From contig NC_081407.1 in the NCBI RefSeq assembly GCF_030272615.1, positions 98,935,897 through 98,999,896 on the forward strand: a stretch of DNA of 64,000 nt, given 5' to 3'. Made by a program: the position numbers and the translations under genes. Numbering within the stretch: position 1 is the first letter of the stretch; each line of letters opens with the position of its first letter. The notes under the pieces are model-generated. The model saw only the letters and a program-made list of their open reading frames with translations. It ran no database searches and was not told the DNA's origin. Below are positions 1-11,391 of this stretch, one piece after another. This DNA comes from Cryptomeria japonica. Taxonomy: Eukaryota > Streptophyta > Pinopsida > Cupressales > Cupressaceae.

Positions 1-854
1 TGCTGAATTGTTCTTCTTTGGCTTTCTTATGGTATTAAGATTCTCAAACAGGTTTTTCAACAAGACTTCACATAAATCTATTTTCATGCCTTTCTTTACA
101 ATTTTGTATGCTAGATCGACAGCAGCACAGGGTACATTGTTTTCCCTTGCCGATTGGAAGAAGCAATAGCCTACAACTCTAATTGCAAACTTCAGTTCTG
201 CATCTGTGACATTGTTCAGTTTTAGACCTCTGCAGTCTGATTCTACTCCGGTTAAGCTTATTAATTCCTTCTGTGATATCATTTTTTGTGCTTGGGCATG
301 ATCAAAAATAGGATACCTGGTGATCAAGTGAATGATCTCCTTGGTGATCTTGAATGCTTTCTCTTCTAGCCATATGAAATCATCATGCACTTTGCTCAAA
401 ACAAATTTAACCCACTGGGGTTTGAAGACACGCGGGTAGGTTAGGGCTTCGGTCAAACCCTTAACTCTAATGTGTTCATACTTGTTGTCTAGTTTCCTAT
501 CAATGCACAGTTCATCATAGGTGTCCTTGATCTCAAAATGACCTAGTTCCTCAATCCGACACTTGGTGAAGAATCTGACATCCTCAACTAACAAAACCCT
601 ATCTAGTATGAGCGAAAATGCAGTTTTATCATCCGGTTCAGATGCAACTTTGGGAGTCAAAGAGTATTTTAATGATGGTTTCTCAATGTTCTCAACAACA
701 ACGAGGTTCTGGATCTTAGGTGCCGTTGCAGATTTTAGACAAACACTTAAACAAAAGATCCTTAGGGTTTGAAGAATTTGAAACAACAGACGCTTTCTAC
801 TGAGCAAATAAAACAACGTGATATGATTGAAGTGAAATACCTCAAATTTGCTTC
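1..854 (-). CDS. Retroelement A second ORF, partial, unrecognised domain
   Basis: On the minus strand a single frame is free of stops from 854 to the window edge, about 284 codons, with no obvious ATG near its beginning, so the true start is unknown (a splice acceptor or an internal ATG is possible). The product is a soluble-looking mixed charged protein with helices, with no membrane segment. I do not recognise the family. A stretch near residues 230-280 (pattern: hydrophobic-x-E-hydrophobic2-x2-hydrophobic3-x2-L-x2-I-R-K, then an F/S-rich strand) resembles the N-terminal part of the minus-strand gene at 43.6-43.8 kb in this window, which suggests a domain shared by mobile elements of this genome. 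It lies downstream of the zinc-knuckle ORF of the same element. Confidence 0.5.
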
Positions 855-1227
855 AGAGGAGATTTGATCGCCTTGAATCGCTTTGCTTTGCTCTCTGAAA
901 ACTTGGTAAGTGAAAATGACCGTGCAAAAGCTTTAAGTACACAATTTTACCTCATTGGGTTCTGTGTGGTTAGGTCAGAAAACATTAAATGCACTTGGTA
1001 CCACTTCCTTTTGTGCATTCACCGAGTAGTCAGTCATTTCCTTTGTTTACTGACTAAACTGGCTTGCTATATTTACCGACTAGACTGGTGCTCAAAAGAC
1101 TTAATAAAATTTCAAAATTCCTAATGCATCTTTAGCTATGCAGATTTTGCATTAAGTACATGAACAAATATGGGAACTGTTTAAGATTTAACCTTGATAA
1201 AATGTAGTCCCTTCATACCTTTATCGA
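855..1227 (-). other. Spacer between the two ORFs of retroelement A
   Basis: No coding frame of note. It contains short motifs (ACCGACTAG, ACCGAGTAG) that also recur in the LTR of element A around 3180-3760, but nothing that defines a promoter or terminator. Confidence 0.4.
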
Positions 1228-2580
1228 TTAATTTGGAATGGATGCACCTAACTCAGTAGGTAAGGTGCTTTCATCATTTGACACAATTTCCTTCTTTTTC
1301 CAAATCATCTGTAATTTGCCTTTTATTTCTTTAGTGTCTTCTCTAGGTTGATCTCTGCAATCTTTAGTCAGGTGTCCAACTTTGTGACAATGAAAACATG
1401 CCATACCAGGATTTCTCCATGATCTTCGGTTGTTCATTCTAAACCTTATAAAACAATTGGCACTTATATGTCCATACCTTCCACAACATTCACACCATAT
1501 CCTTGTATTGTAATCCCATGGTACTGCAGAATACTGTCGGTTAGGACCTGTGTGAGTTCGGTAGCCTCTTATATTTGCTCAGTGTGCAAACCACATATAG
1601 TCCCTTTGCTTAAACCAACACTTCTTGGTACTATGTCCATATCTATTGCAGTTTTTACAAAACCCTTTGAATTTTGCCTTCTGATAGTTGTTAGCAGACT
1701 TTGTCCTACATTGGTTAGATGTGTGACCATATTTTTTGCAATTGTAACAATAACCATTAGACTTAGTGATATTCGATTGCTTACCTTTTCTGATTCGGCA
1801 CATGTTAGCAGTGTGACCTTGTTTTCCACAATAGTTGCAAGTAGGCGTCTTTCCTTTGATGTTCTTCCTATTTCCAGCTTGCTTTGATGATTCTCTTCTC
1901 TCGGTAGTATGAATTCCCTTCTCGATAGAGTCTTTTCCTTTGTAACTGAGTCTTGCAACTTTGTTGGGTCTTTTTGTATTTAGTTGCTCATCCAACATCT
2001 TTGATGCTTCATAACTCTTTTTCAATGTTTCTTTGGACTTATTCTCTGTTTCAAGTTCATCGGTCAACCTTTATATTTCAAGTTTCAATGCTTGATTCTC
2101 ATCATCTTTCATATTTGCTTCATGATGTGCATAACCCAATTGATCTAATAGATTTTGTTGAATCCCAGTCAACCTTGTGATTTCATCATTCTTTTCAGAT
2201 ACTAATGCTTCAAGCTATTGTTTCCCTCTTTCTAGATCTCTTACTTTATCCTCAGTTGTCCTCAGTGCATCAAGATTTTCATTCATCTGTATGCTGAACT
2301 GTTCATGTTCTCTTTTCATTGCTTTTAGCTGATCAGACAGTACTTTGTTATTTTCTCTCAGTTCTGCAATCATTTCTTCAGTTTCTTCAGATATGCTGTT
2401 CTCAGATGATGTCTCAATTTGTTCCACTAACTCTTGAGAGTCCTGCAAATCATCAAATAATCTTCTTCTTACTTTCAAAGATTTTTGCATTTGTTTCTGC
2501 ATGTCAGCAATCACTTGATTAGCATGATCCAATTCATTTTGAAGATTCACAATTCTTTGAGATTGTCTGAAGCCTTCCAT
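1228..2580 (-). pseudogene. Gag-like protein: coiled coil plus five CCHC zinc knuckles (three nonsense codons)
   Basis: Starting at the ATG at 2580, one frame runs to 1228 and is interrupted by three in-frame stops (TAG 2217-2215, TAA about 2070, TGA 1581-1579), giving about 450 codons. Residues 1-200 are a long heptad-like coiled coil rich in E, Q, L and K. The C-terminal half holds five CX2CX4HX4C knuckles, for example CNYCGKQGHTANMC, CYNCKKYGHTSNQC and CFHCHKVGHLTKDC. Knuckles of this type bind nucleic acid in retroelement Gag. The start follows the primer site by about 50 bp, the usual place of gag. A copia Gag usually has one knuckle and an N-terminal capsid-like domain, so five knuckles behind a coiled coil is odd. 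The stops are each a single-base change from a sense codon, so the gene was probably active until recently. Confidence 0.75.
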
Positions 2581-2628
2581 TGATAAGATCTCTCTCTTTA
2601 GGTAGTTAAACCCTTTTCCAAGATTGAA

Positions 2629-2640
2629 GCTCTGATACCA
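2629..2640 (-). promoter_or_regulatory. Primer binding site, tRNA-iMet type
   Basis: The minus strand reads TGGTATCAGAGC, the classic plant copia primer site complementary to the 3' end of initiator tRNA-Met. It sits 2 bp from the proposed LTR terminus at 2643. Confidence 0.85.
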
Positions 2641-2642
2641 AT

Positions 2643-3811
2643 TGTTAGGCTCAATATGGAAAGCTAATGTACTGAGAGGGGAGGGGTGAATCAGTACTTC
2701 AAAACTTTTCTTCAACAATAACTTTATTGTTAAACATAAACCAAAAATTGATAAAACAAATAAATAACAATCATACATGATTCACATCCATAACACATGT
2801 ATTTTGGTTACACAAAAACTCTTGGTTAGAGAGAAAAAATGCAGTGGGGATGACACCCACAACTTCACTACTGTAGTAATAAAGGTTGCTCGGTTAGAGC
2901 TACATGTTTAGCTACTTCTGATAGCTTACCCTATTAGGAGTATTAAAATCGTTAGATCTACCTAGGATTTTACAACACTTATTCTAAATGCTGCACCTGG
3001 TTAAAGGATTTACAATTTATAGACTTTGTTAGAGTCTTTTACCCTGTTAAAGGTTTCTCTTACAACTCAAAATATTACAATCAATATTACAAATATTTGC
3101 AACTTCACATTTGAAATGTTATAGCAGATTCTATGTGCTCATAATAAGATTACCTTGCTTATAGCATACCTCAGTAACCCATAGAGTAACTCGGTAAACC
3201 CTTCTGTTTACTCTGTTCCTTGATTGTTCTTTGAAAATCTTCATGGTGACCTTTGTGTCTTTGACAGTCAATAATCATTGCTTCCTTATGTCTTGCTTCA
3301 CACACATACACATTCTCATTCTCATTCTGATTTTCATACCCATACTCATATCTGATCCATAATTCATGCTATATAAATAGATCTCTTATGACGGTGATCT
3401 GATCTTGCTTCGATCTTACAAACATGATTTATTAAATGAATAGCCATGCAAAATATTTCATTGGATAGATATCCTCAAAATCATACAAAATCTTATAGTG
3501 CAATTTCCAATGTAATAACGACTTACTGTTACCTCGATCTTGTAACATGTTTCCCATGTGTGTCTAGGTTCAATGAATCTGGTAACACGTTTCACTCGGT
3601 GTGTGTTCACTTGGTATAATATTCTAGCTGCTCGGTAGACATAGAAAGTCACTCGGTAGATAGCTTGGTGTAAATTAGTCTCTGTGACTATTTTCTTCTA
3701 TAACTGACTTCTCTGTTCTTACCGACTGAGTATTTTCGTAGTAATAACCGACTAGAGTCTATAGAATGACTTTGGACATAGAACTAATGACAACTTAATG
3801 AAATGGTAACA
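2643..3811 (-). repeat. LTR of retroelement A (5' LTR)
   Basis: The inner end is fixed by the adjacent primer site and begins TGTTAG on the plus strand. The outer end is proposed at GTAACA (3806-3811), giving inverted TGTTA/TAACA termini and a length of about 1.17 kb. No second copy lies in the window, so the outer end is tentative. The sequence carries many CTCGGTA/ACCGA motifs and a TATA-like CTATATAAATAG near 3368. Confidence 0.5.
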
Positions 3812-5930
3812 ATTAGTTCAGCTGGTCGTTAGCCTATTTCGGAGGCTCGTAGGCTAGTCAGGAGCAGAAATTAGGGTTTCCTATTTTTTAGGGGGATTCT
3901 TTGGTGTTTTCAGGGTGTATGTGGGAGTTTGACAGTTTAAATTTTGGATTCCTTCTGGGTTTTAAGAGAGCTTCAGGATGGTTCGACATGCATCTGCATC
4001 GGGTTACTTTTTCTGGACTTACTATTTTTAGTAAGTGCAACGGCTGCTTAGAATGTGGTTAAAATCACTTTGGAAACACTTACTATTTTTAGCAGTATGC
4101 TATTTTTAGTAAGTACTATTTTTAGCAGGATGTCAATAGGCTTGTTCAGATGGCTATTTCCGGCAGGTTAGTTTGAGCAATTGGTCTTCCCTCATTTTTT
4201 GGTGCTATTCTTGGCAAAGGTTCCTTAGCTCAATTCAGTGACTATTTCTGGCAGGGCAATTCTCTCAGCTTGTTTTCCCATATCCTTGGAGCTTGTTTTG
4301 GCAGGTTCAGTATTTGATGAAAAATGGTGTTTTAAATTAAATTATAACTTAAGGCAAAGGTTGGATGATTTATTTAAAAGGGATTGCTCAAGTTATATTG
4401 ATATATAAGTCATTTCCTTAATTATATATTGGGTGATTTATTGTTGAGGAAAAATACTTTATAAAGTGAAATATTAATATGGCAAGATGGACGCCTTATG
4501 GAGAAATAAGTTAATTTTATAATATTATTTCACTTATCTACCTTGGATGCCACATTATGATTTAATTGTCATTTTTAAAAAGAATATTTTCTCCTATGAC
4601 AAGGTCGATTTGGAGAAAGGAGAAATGAAATGTAATTTCAAAATAATGTGAAGTGAATGTGCATCTGGATTTGGCGTTCATTTGGAGGGAATGTGAATTT
4701 GAATTTGAGCCCTCAAAATCTATAAATAAGAGTGTTGGGCTTCTCATTTGGATATCAAATAAATTTGCATTGTTATGTTGTTGAATTGGCAATTGAAAAA
4801 ATTTGAGTTTCGAAGTGTGGCTTCCTAGCTAAGTCTCAGTTTCGTACTTGCAAGATAGTACCTAGCTGTGTTCATGTATTCCCAATGTTGTTGGTGAGTG
4901 AGTTGCAGATTGTGGAGTGTTTTATTTGGGATTGGAGTGTTTCTGGTTGTTGGTCGTGGGACTACTGAAAGTGTATTTTGCTCACACCTCTTGACCAAGC
5001 GATTTCATCATTCTGGGTACCGGCTCATCCTTCCTTCCTACCACTGGTGATGCATATTGTAAGTTTTTAGCATCTTATTTTGAGTGTGGATTTTTATATT
5101 GCACATTGAACTTCCCAGGTTAGGTGTTGGGTTTTGTGAATGCATTGGGAAGCATGCAAAATAAATATGGGTGTTTCGATGGATTTCCTTGGGTTTGTTC
5201 TCATTGTGGCGGGTATAACAATTATTTAGAACAGATTTTGGGTGAATTGGGTGAGTAATGAGAGAGTTATGAGCGTTTTAGTGAATCCATAGGCTGTTGG
5301 TTTTGCAATTCCAGCCTATAGATTTTTTATGTTAGCATAAATTTCATGTTCTTAATTGGATGTTCAACATTACTCTCTTCTCACATTATCTTGATTATTG
5401 TAAGGTCAAGTAGTAGTACTACTAACCAATTCGGCCTTGTAAATCTCACCCTGCTGAAAAGTCGAAGAGGCTGGTTTACCGCCTATTTTCAAGTAAATTA
5501 TAATTCAGTCCTCCCACTGCATAAGTGGTTGAGTGATGTATGATTGTAATGGTCCTCCCACTGCATAAGCGGTTGAGTTGAGTTTGTTTTGTAATTTCAG
5601 TCGTCCCACTGAAATATTATGATCGAGTGATTTATGCCTTGTGTGTTTCTCTTGGCTGGTTGACCGCCAAGTTTCTTGCATTCCTGCTGGATAAGTGGAA
5701 GGGTCTGGCTTGCTGCCTAGTATTGTATTTCATTTCATCTTTCAGTAGTTTGAGATCTAACAATCCCCTATTCACCGTATGCTCTCACCTTCCCATATTG
5801 GGCACTTGGTGATCAAAAAGTGGAAGGGTTACAACTTCATCATTATTGTATGTTGATTTCCTAACCTTAACGGGTTCTTGTTGTGATTGTAACTGGAAAC
5901 AAATTTAAAAAATTGTTGGGGATATTACAA
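3812..5930 (+). repeat. LTR-like sequence with TATA box, unpaired
   Basis: No coding sequence. Around 4015-4310 a motif of the type ACTATTTTTAGCAG recurs at least six times. A TATA box (CTATAAATAAG, 4720-4730) follows. Further on, a 26-bp phrase about 'tcctcccactgcataag' occurs twice (about 5511 and 5553). The stretch ends in GGGATATTACA at 5930, an LTR-style CA terminus. No primer site follows and no partner LTR is seen, so this is at most a solo or truncated LTR of an unidentified family. Confidence 0.3.
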
Positions 5931-6009
5931 AAGCCATGTTAAAGACTAATAACAAAACTAAGGCTTCAATATTAGCTCTTAGCCTCTAGCTAATCCAGAG
6001 ATATGGCTT
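5931..6009. other. Short flank between two repeats
   Basis: Unassigned sequence between the LTR-like block and the start of element B. The target-site duplication of B cannot be tested because its 3' LTR is truncated. Confidence 0.3.
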
Positions 6010-6568
6010 TGTTGTGATGTATTCACACGTCGCCCCATTGCAAGTGGGGACCCCTACTTTTTTGCTTTCTGGGGTTTGCTTTCTAGGTTTTTAGGGTTTG
6101 TCTATCAGCCTTGTATTTTGAGTGTCGCCAGGGGATCACTAGGATGGCAGGCTCTGCTTGAGCCAGGGTGAGTCCACGGGGCCCCAGAATTAGGGTTTCT
6201 TTGAGAGTCTTCCTTAGGGCCTGGTTTTGCTCTTATTGCTAATTGTGTCTTGCTTGGTGAGTGAGTATCATCCTTGAAGGTCTGAGTTAGGTCAAGTTGG
6301 TGAGTGATGAAGTCTGGAATGTCACCTTGATCTTCAAATGCCCTGAAATTTGGCTAAGTCTGGAATGTCTTCTTGATCCTGAAATTTGACTAAGTTTGGA
6401 AAACTGAAGAATCCTCCAAAAACTAGATTTTGCATTATAACTCCTGGAGGTCCGAAACCACTCTCAAACATCCTGACAATATATATGGAATATAACAAAG
6501 TATAAGAAAGTTATACTTAAATGTTATATTCCATACATGAATCCTGACGGAGAGACCAAAATGTCAAA

Positions 6569-9165
6569 TTTCGCTCCTAACCCTTCCAAAGGATCCAAAG
6601 CGAATTTCGCTCTTGACCCTTCCAAAGGGTCCAGAGTGAAATTCTCCATAAGACATTCTACATTGCCCAAAGTCATGAACTAGCTCATTCTCATGCATTT
6701 GTGAAGGCAAAACACTTATTTGGAGTGAAGAAATGTGAAAATGAAGTCAGGATTTGAGCCCAAGGATGATTTTCGCTCCTGACCCTTCCAAAGGGCCCAG
6801 AACAAAATCCTCAATAAAAACCTTTTTTCTTCCTTGTTTGCACTACGAACCTTGTTCCTTGGACATAGTGGGGATAGATTGATGTACTCTTACCAAGAGA
6901 AGTGATTGAAGGCACTGAGAGGTGAGGATTTTGTCCAAGAGCATGATTTTTCACTCCTGGTCCTTCCCAAGGGTCCAGAGTGAAAATCCTCATAAACCTC
7001 ATTTTCTCGCTTGTTTAGACCAACATTCTAGTTTTGAAGTGATGGAATGTGAAAATGTGAAGAATTTTGGCCTAGAACATGATTTTCGCTCCTGACCCTT
7101 CCAAAGGGTCTAGAGCGAAAATCCTCATACCCTCATTTCCTTCCTAATTTTGGCTAAGTGTTGGTCTCTAAGGCATGTTGGAAGGTGGATTGATGTGTTC
7201 TTGCCTTGAGAAGTGAATGAAAGCATTGAAAAGTAAGGATTTTGTCCAAGAATGGAAATTTCGCTCTTAACCCTTCCAAAGGGTCCAGAGCGAAATTTCC
7301 CATAAACCTCATTTCCTTCCTTGTTTGTACCAACATTCTAGTTTTGAAGTGATGGGATGTAAGAATGTGAGGGTTTTTGTCCAAGAATGAAATTTCACTC
7401 TTGACCCTTCCAAAGGGTCCAAAGCGAAATTCTTTATTAACCTTATTTTTTACCTTGTTTGGGCTTAAAACCTTGTTCCTTGGTCTTGGGGGTGAATTGG
7501 AGTTGAAATAATGAAGGAATATGCTAAAAACAAGAATTTTGCTCCTAACCCTTCTAGAGGGTCCAGAGTGAAATTCCTAAAATCCACCTTTTCCTTTCAT
7601 TTTATGTCAAGCTAAGCATGGATAAATAGTAATAGAGCTCAGAAGGATCCCTAGGCATGCCTTGGAGTTTATTTTTGCCATCAACAATGATGATTTTGAG
7701 CTAGGACATGAATTTCACTCCTGACCCTTCCAAAGGGTCCAGAGCCGAATCCAAATGGGTCTTGTCTTTGGCCATGGTCTTGAGCGAATTTCTCCTTCCA
7801 GGCCTTCTTGGGGGTCAAACAAGTGTTGTCTTCATGAGGAAGGAGTCCAAAGGTGATAATAATGGCATAGCAAGGGAAGAAGGAGATGGAATTGTGTCCT
7901 AATCTTGAATTTCGCTCCTGACCCTTCCAAAGGGTCCAGAGCGAAATTCCCCAAAACCACCCTTTTTTTTTCAATTTTATGGTAAGTCAAGTGTCGGTTG
8001 GGATGGGGTAAGATTGGAGAAGTCCTTGAGGAAAACTTTGAGATCCTAGTGATCCGTGAACATGAAGGAATTGAGCGAAATCAAGAATTTAGCTCCTGAC
8101 CCTTCCAAAGGGTCCAGAGCGAAATTCCTAGGATCACCTATTTTCTTTACAAGACAAGTTGAGTTTTTGGTTTTTATGGCCTAGATAGGAGTGAGGCGAT
8201 GTATCCTTGGTCTTGAAGGTAGATTAGAGTTGAGAGAATGAGAAAAGAAGATCAAATCATGAATTTCTCTCCTGACCCTTCCAAAGGGTCATGAGCGAAA
8301 TTCCTAAAATCCACCTATTCCTTTCATATTTGTGCCAAGCCAGGCCTAGAAAAAGATGATAGAAGCCCTTGAGATTTCCCTTGAATGGATTTTTGTCTCC
8401 AAAAATGATGATTTTGGGCCAGAGGAAGAAATTCGCTCCTGACCCTTCCAAAGGGTCCAGGGCGAAATCCATTATAAGTCCTGTCCCTGGCTATGATTTC
8501 TAGCAAATTTCTCTTTTCTAGTCATTTTGAAGTCAAACAAAATGTTGCAAACATGGGAGAAGGATCCAAGGATAAGAGTCCAAGTACAGAAAGTGAAAAA
8601 GATAGACCTTGGTGAAGGAAAACAAGCAAATCATGAATTTTGCTCCTAACCCTTCCAAAGGGTCTAGTGCGAAATTCACCAAATGTCCTTTTTCTTCCAA
8701 ATTTGTGCTATACCAAGACAGTGATCAAGGTAGATTGGGCTTAAATATTTCCACAAGAATGTCTTAGAAGGTCTTGTGAGTGAAATAAGTGAGTGTTTTT
8801 TCCATGATCAAGAAATTCGCTCTTGACCCTTCTAGAGGGTCCAGGGCGAAATCCTCAATTTCACCTGACTTGCTCATGATAAAGGTCAAAGCATGGATCC
8901 CTAAGCTTTGGAGGAAGGAAAACTATCATATGTTTTCCTTGGGAATAATTTTGGAGTAAACAAGTGATAGAATTATCCTGGAATGCAAAATTTGCTCCTG
9001 ACCCTTCCAGAGGGTCCAGGGAAAAATCTTTTGAAACTCCTATTTTTCACCTTGTTTGGACTAGGCGAAGAGCTAGTTGTGAGATAATATTGAAAAGAGG
9101 TCTAAATTTGGCAAAATTGCAAATTCTCTCTTGACCCTTCCCAAGGGTCCAGGGCAAAATTCTTA
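6569..9165. repeat. Array of about 17 spaced hairpin palindromes
   Basis: A roughly 40-bp near-palindrome of the form TTTCGCTCCTGACCC - TTCCAAA - GGGTCCAGAGCGAAA recurs at about 6569, 6605, 6771, 6949, 7084, 7258, 7392, 7537, 7712, 7910, 8088, 8263, 8431, 8638, 8815, 8990 and 9123. Spacing is mostly 130-205 bp. Both arms are conserved while the spacers drift, although spacers share phrases such as CCTCATTTCCTTCC. Each copy could form a stem of about 15 bp with a short loop. No reading frame explains the pattern. Role unknown. Confidence 0.9.
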
Positions 9166-9325
9166 TAGGGCCTGTCCCTGGGAAGGATTTTGAGCGAACT
9201 TTATTTTGAAGTCTTCTTGTTGATGATTTAAGGTGGAAAATGCTTTGTTGAAATGAACATGTCATATGTACTTAAATCACCTTTTGGTTTATTTTGCAGA
9301 TGGAGAAAACTAGGTCAGGGCAAGG

Positions 9326-9450
9326 ATGACCTCTTCCAGTCCATCATCATCAAGGATTACCACTTCTAATCTAGCATCATCAAGGACGACCACTTCCAGT
9401 CCAGCATCATCAAGGACAACCAATTCTAGTCCATCATCGTCAAGGACGTT
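9326..9450 (+). repeat. 33-bp tandem repeat, about four copies
   Basis: The phrase around ACCACTTCCAGTCCAGCATC repeats about every 33 bp. In one frame it encodes a Ser/Thr-rich repeat (TTSSPASSR type), but the frame is short and I see no other support for translation. A splice-acceptor-like TTTATTTTGCAG lies just upstream at about 9288-9299. Confidence 0.7.
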
Positions 9451-10040
9451 CCACGGGCAAAAGGGAAGACTCAAGGTGTTCAAGGAATTTCCAGTTACCT
9501 CCAGAACCTTCACTTTGCCATACTAAGGAACCACAAGATGAGAAAGAAAGGCTTTGCCAACACTTCAAGACAGGATATGCTACTGGAGAAGGAAGACTTG
9601 ACAATAAGGAAGCCTGGTCAAGCAAAGGAAGTAAATCATTCATCACGTCAAAGATAGAGGAGAATCAAATAAGGTCAGTGCAATGGTCCCTTGAAGAAGT
9701 AGATAGTCTCAAAAGAGTTAATCAAAGTTATCTTCTCAGCCTCATCAAATTTAACATCAACCAAGCTACAAGTGTTAGACAAGGTGGCATCCCAGTCATC
9801 ATTCCTCCAGTCGGATTGGTCCACCTCAGCACGTCCAAATTCAATGTACCTAATTTACCAGAGGTGGCACAAACTTCAAGGCACCTACCCCTTCTTCCTA
9901 TTGGTCCTCACTCCTGGAATGTAATTTTCTAATTAGCTAAGGAAGTTTGTTGTAACAAACCCTAATTAGGGTTTCTATCTTGTAATCCTAGCCATTGATT
10001 CTAAATCAATCAGAACCGTCTCTTTGTAAAGGGTTCTCTA

Positions 10041-10047
10041 TATAAAT
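10041..10047 (+). promoter_or_regulatory. TATA box of LTR B
   Basis: CTATATAAATCCC lies about 850 bp before the proposed LTR end and follows a CCCTAATTAGGG palindrome at about 9959. It is the best promoter candidate for element B. Confidence 0.5.
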
Positions 10048-10890
10048 CCCTGGCTCCTCATTTGTAAAGGATAATAGTTAGTTAAAAAATAATAGTTGGT
10101 TAATAGAGAATAGATAGTAGTGAATAGTCAGAGAGTAAGAAATAGTTAAAGTAGAATAGAAAGAGAAGGCAAAGATTGTTGCCAAGATGTTGTTGTAAAG
10201 GACTTGTAAACTTCATTGAAGAAATGGTGAATTCTATAGGTCGATTCAACAATTTTTATGGTCTCTATACTTCTCAAATTTGATTTCATGTTATTAGATG
10301 AGAAGAAATGTGTATGATCAATGTTTAAATATGTATATCTATACTACTAGCAATTTGTTGATTGCAGACTTGCCTTGTGTAGTCAACTGGAATCATTTAG
10401 CTTAAGCATAACTTCAATTGTCGCTTCTTCATTGATATGCATCAACCTAATGGTGTCCATGCTTGTAGCGGTGATTTGAACATCATAAATCTTTCCTTAG
10501 AAGATCACACTAACCTTGTGGAGATGGTCCTAGGATGTCAGAGCAAGACTTAGTTAGAATTTCATCAAAGGTCATTCATTGCTTTTTCATTCTTAGTATT
10601 GCAAATAGATCCCATTTCAACCTTTCTCCTTTTTCCTTTTTTTCTCAAAATTAACAGCCAGTAAAATCTCACGGTCCAACAATATCCAAAGCAAATCAGA
10701 TGTTCAGGCAGTTAAACGTAAGTCCCCTTGTGATTCCAGCAAAATCACATTATACCACAAGAAGCTTATCCACACGTAGAGACTGATCCTTTGACGAGAT
10801 CTTCCGCAGTCGGGAAACTTTGTTCAAGAGAGGATAAGATACCTTGGTATTTTACTCTGTGTTCGCATGTGCATGAAAAACACATCAACA

Positions 10891-11030
10891 AAATTGGCGC
10901 TAGGAGGGCTGAGCATTTGAACGTCAGATCTTGACAAGTCACATCGCATTTGAAGAAATCATCTAAAGGCTTTTTACCCTCCTCCCGCGCTCAACAGAAT
11001 TGGCGCTAGAAGGAGGGGGTGATCGTGATA
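10891..11030 (+). promoter_or_regulatory. Primer-site region of element B, duplicated
   Basis: ATTGGCGCTAGGAGGG follows CATCAACA at 10892. A second version, ATTGGCGCTAGAAGGAGGG, follows CTCAACA at about 10999. The surrounding phrases (gagcatttgaacg / aaacgcttgaacaac) are also similar, so about 110 bp of LTR-end plus primer region exists twice. Which copy served as primer site, and which tRNA it matches, cannot be decided here. Confidence 0.6.
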
Positions 11031-11391
11031 AACGCTTGAACAACTGATAGAATTAAGAGTGCCTGACAGTGAATGCGAATTCTTGAACCCAAGGAAGATC
11101 AATGGAGAGCCTTTTTTCAATGCTCGACGAAAGTGGTACAGAGAAAGGAGGTGATCGCTGGGTTGTTAGTTGGACTTGTGAAAACAAGGAAGCAAGCTGG
11201 AACCAATTGAGAGTTCAGGTTGAATCTGAGATATTCAAGATCTCTCTTATTCTAGAAAATAAAATAAAAAAGTGAAAAATAGAAAATCCAAAAAAGTAAA
11301 AAAACCAAAAATACAAAAAAAAGTGAAAATAGAAAATCCAAAAAAAAAAAAATTGAAAAAAATCAAAAAATCAAAAAGAAAAGATTTCTCA

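Larger units (their letters stand above)
1..3811 (-). mobile_element. Retroelement A: LTR retrotransposon, 5' part only
   Basis: Read on the minus strand, an LTR candidate (3811 to 2643) is followed by a primer binding site (2640 to 2629), a gag-like ORF with coiled coil and five zinc knuckles (2580 to 1228) and a second open frame that runs off the left edge (854 to 1). No reverse transcriptase, integrase or protease is visible, but the element continues outside the window. The iMet-type primer site is typical of Ty1/copia. The multi-knuckle first ORF is not a standard copia Gag, so the family assignment is left open and the element may be non-autonomous. Confidence 0.65.
6010..10890 (+). 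repeat. 5' LTR of retroelement B (about 4.9 kb)
   Basis: The start is fixed by homology with 14187-14590. The end is inferred from the TGTTG...CAACA inverted termini and the primer-like sequence immediately after. A diverged relative of the last 200 bp occurs on the minus strand at 63777-64000, which supports an LTR end here. The LTR contains the palindrome array (6569-9165), a 33-bp tandem repeat (9326-9450) and a TATA box at 10041. At 4.9 kb it is far longer than most plant LTRs; an alternative is that separate LTR fragments are juxtaposed. Confidence 0.55.

Noticed and set aside
563-772. Plus-strand 69-codon frame
   Set aside because: Opposite a 284-codon stop-free frame on the minus strand that fits the element's order.
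2629-2640. tRNA-Met-like 12-mer as a tRNA gene
   Set aside because: Only the primer-site complement is present, next to an LTR end; no cloverleaf sequence.
7681-8506. Several 60-100 codon frames with repeated GPFGRVRSE-like phrases
   Set aside because: They are readings through the palindrome repeats of LTR B; frames differ between copies.
6569-9165. Regularly spaced palindromes that look CRISPR-like
   Set aside because: Repeats are imperfect, spacers are 90-165 bp and mutually related, the setting is a plant LTR, and no cas genes exist.
9326-9526. Ser/Thr-rich 66-codon protein
   Set aside because: Arises from a 33-bp tandem repeat in LTR B; no other support for translation.
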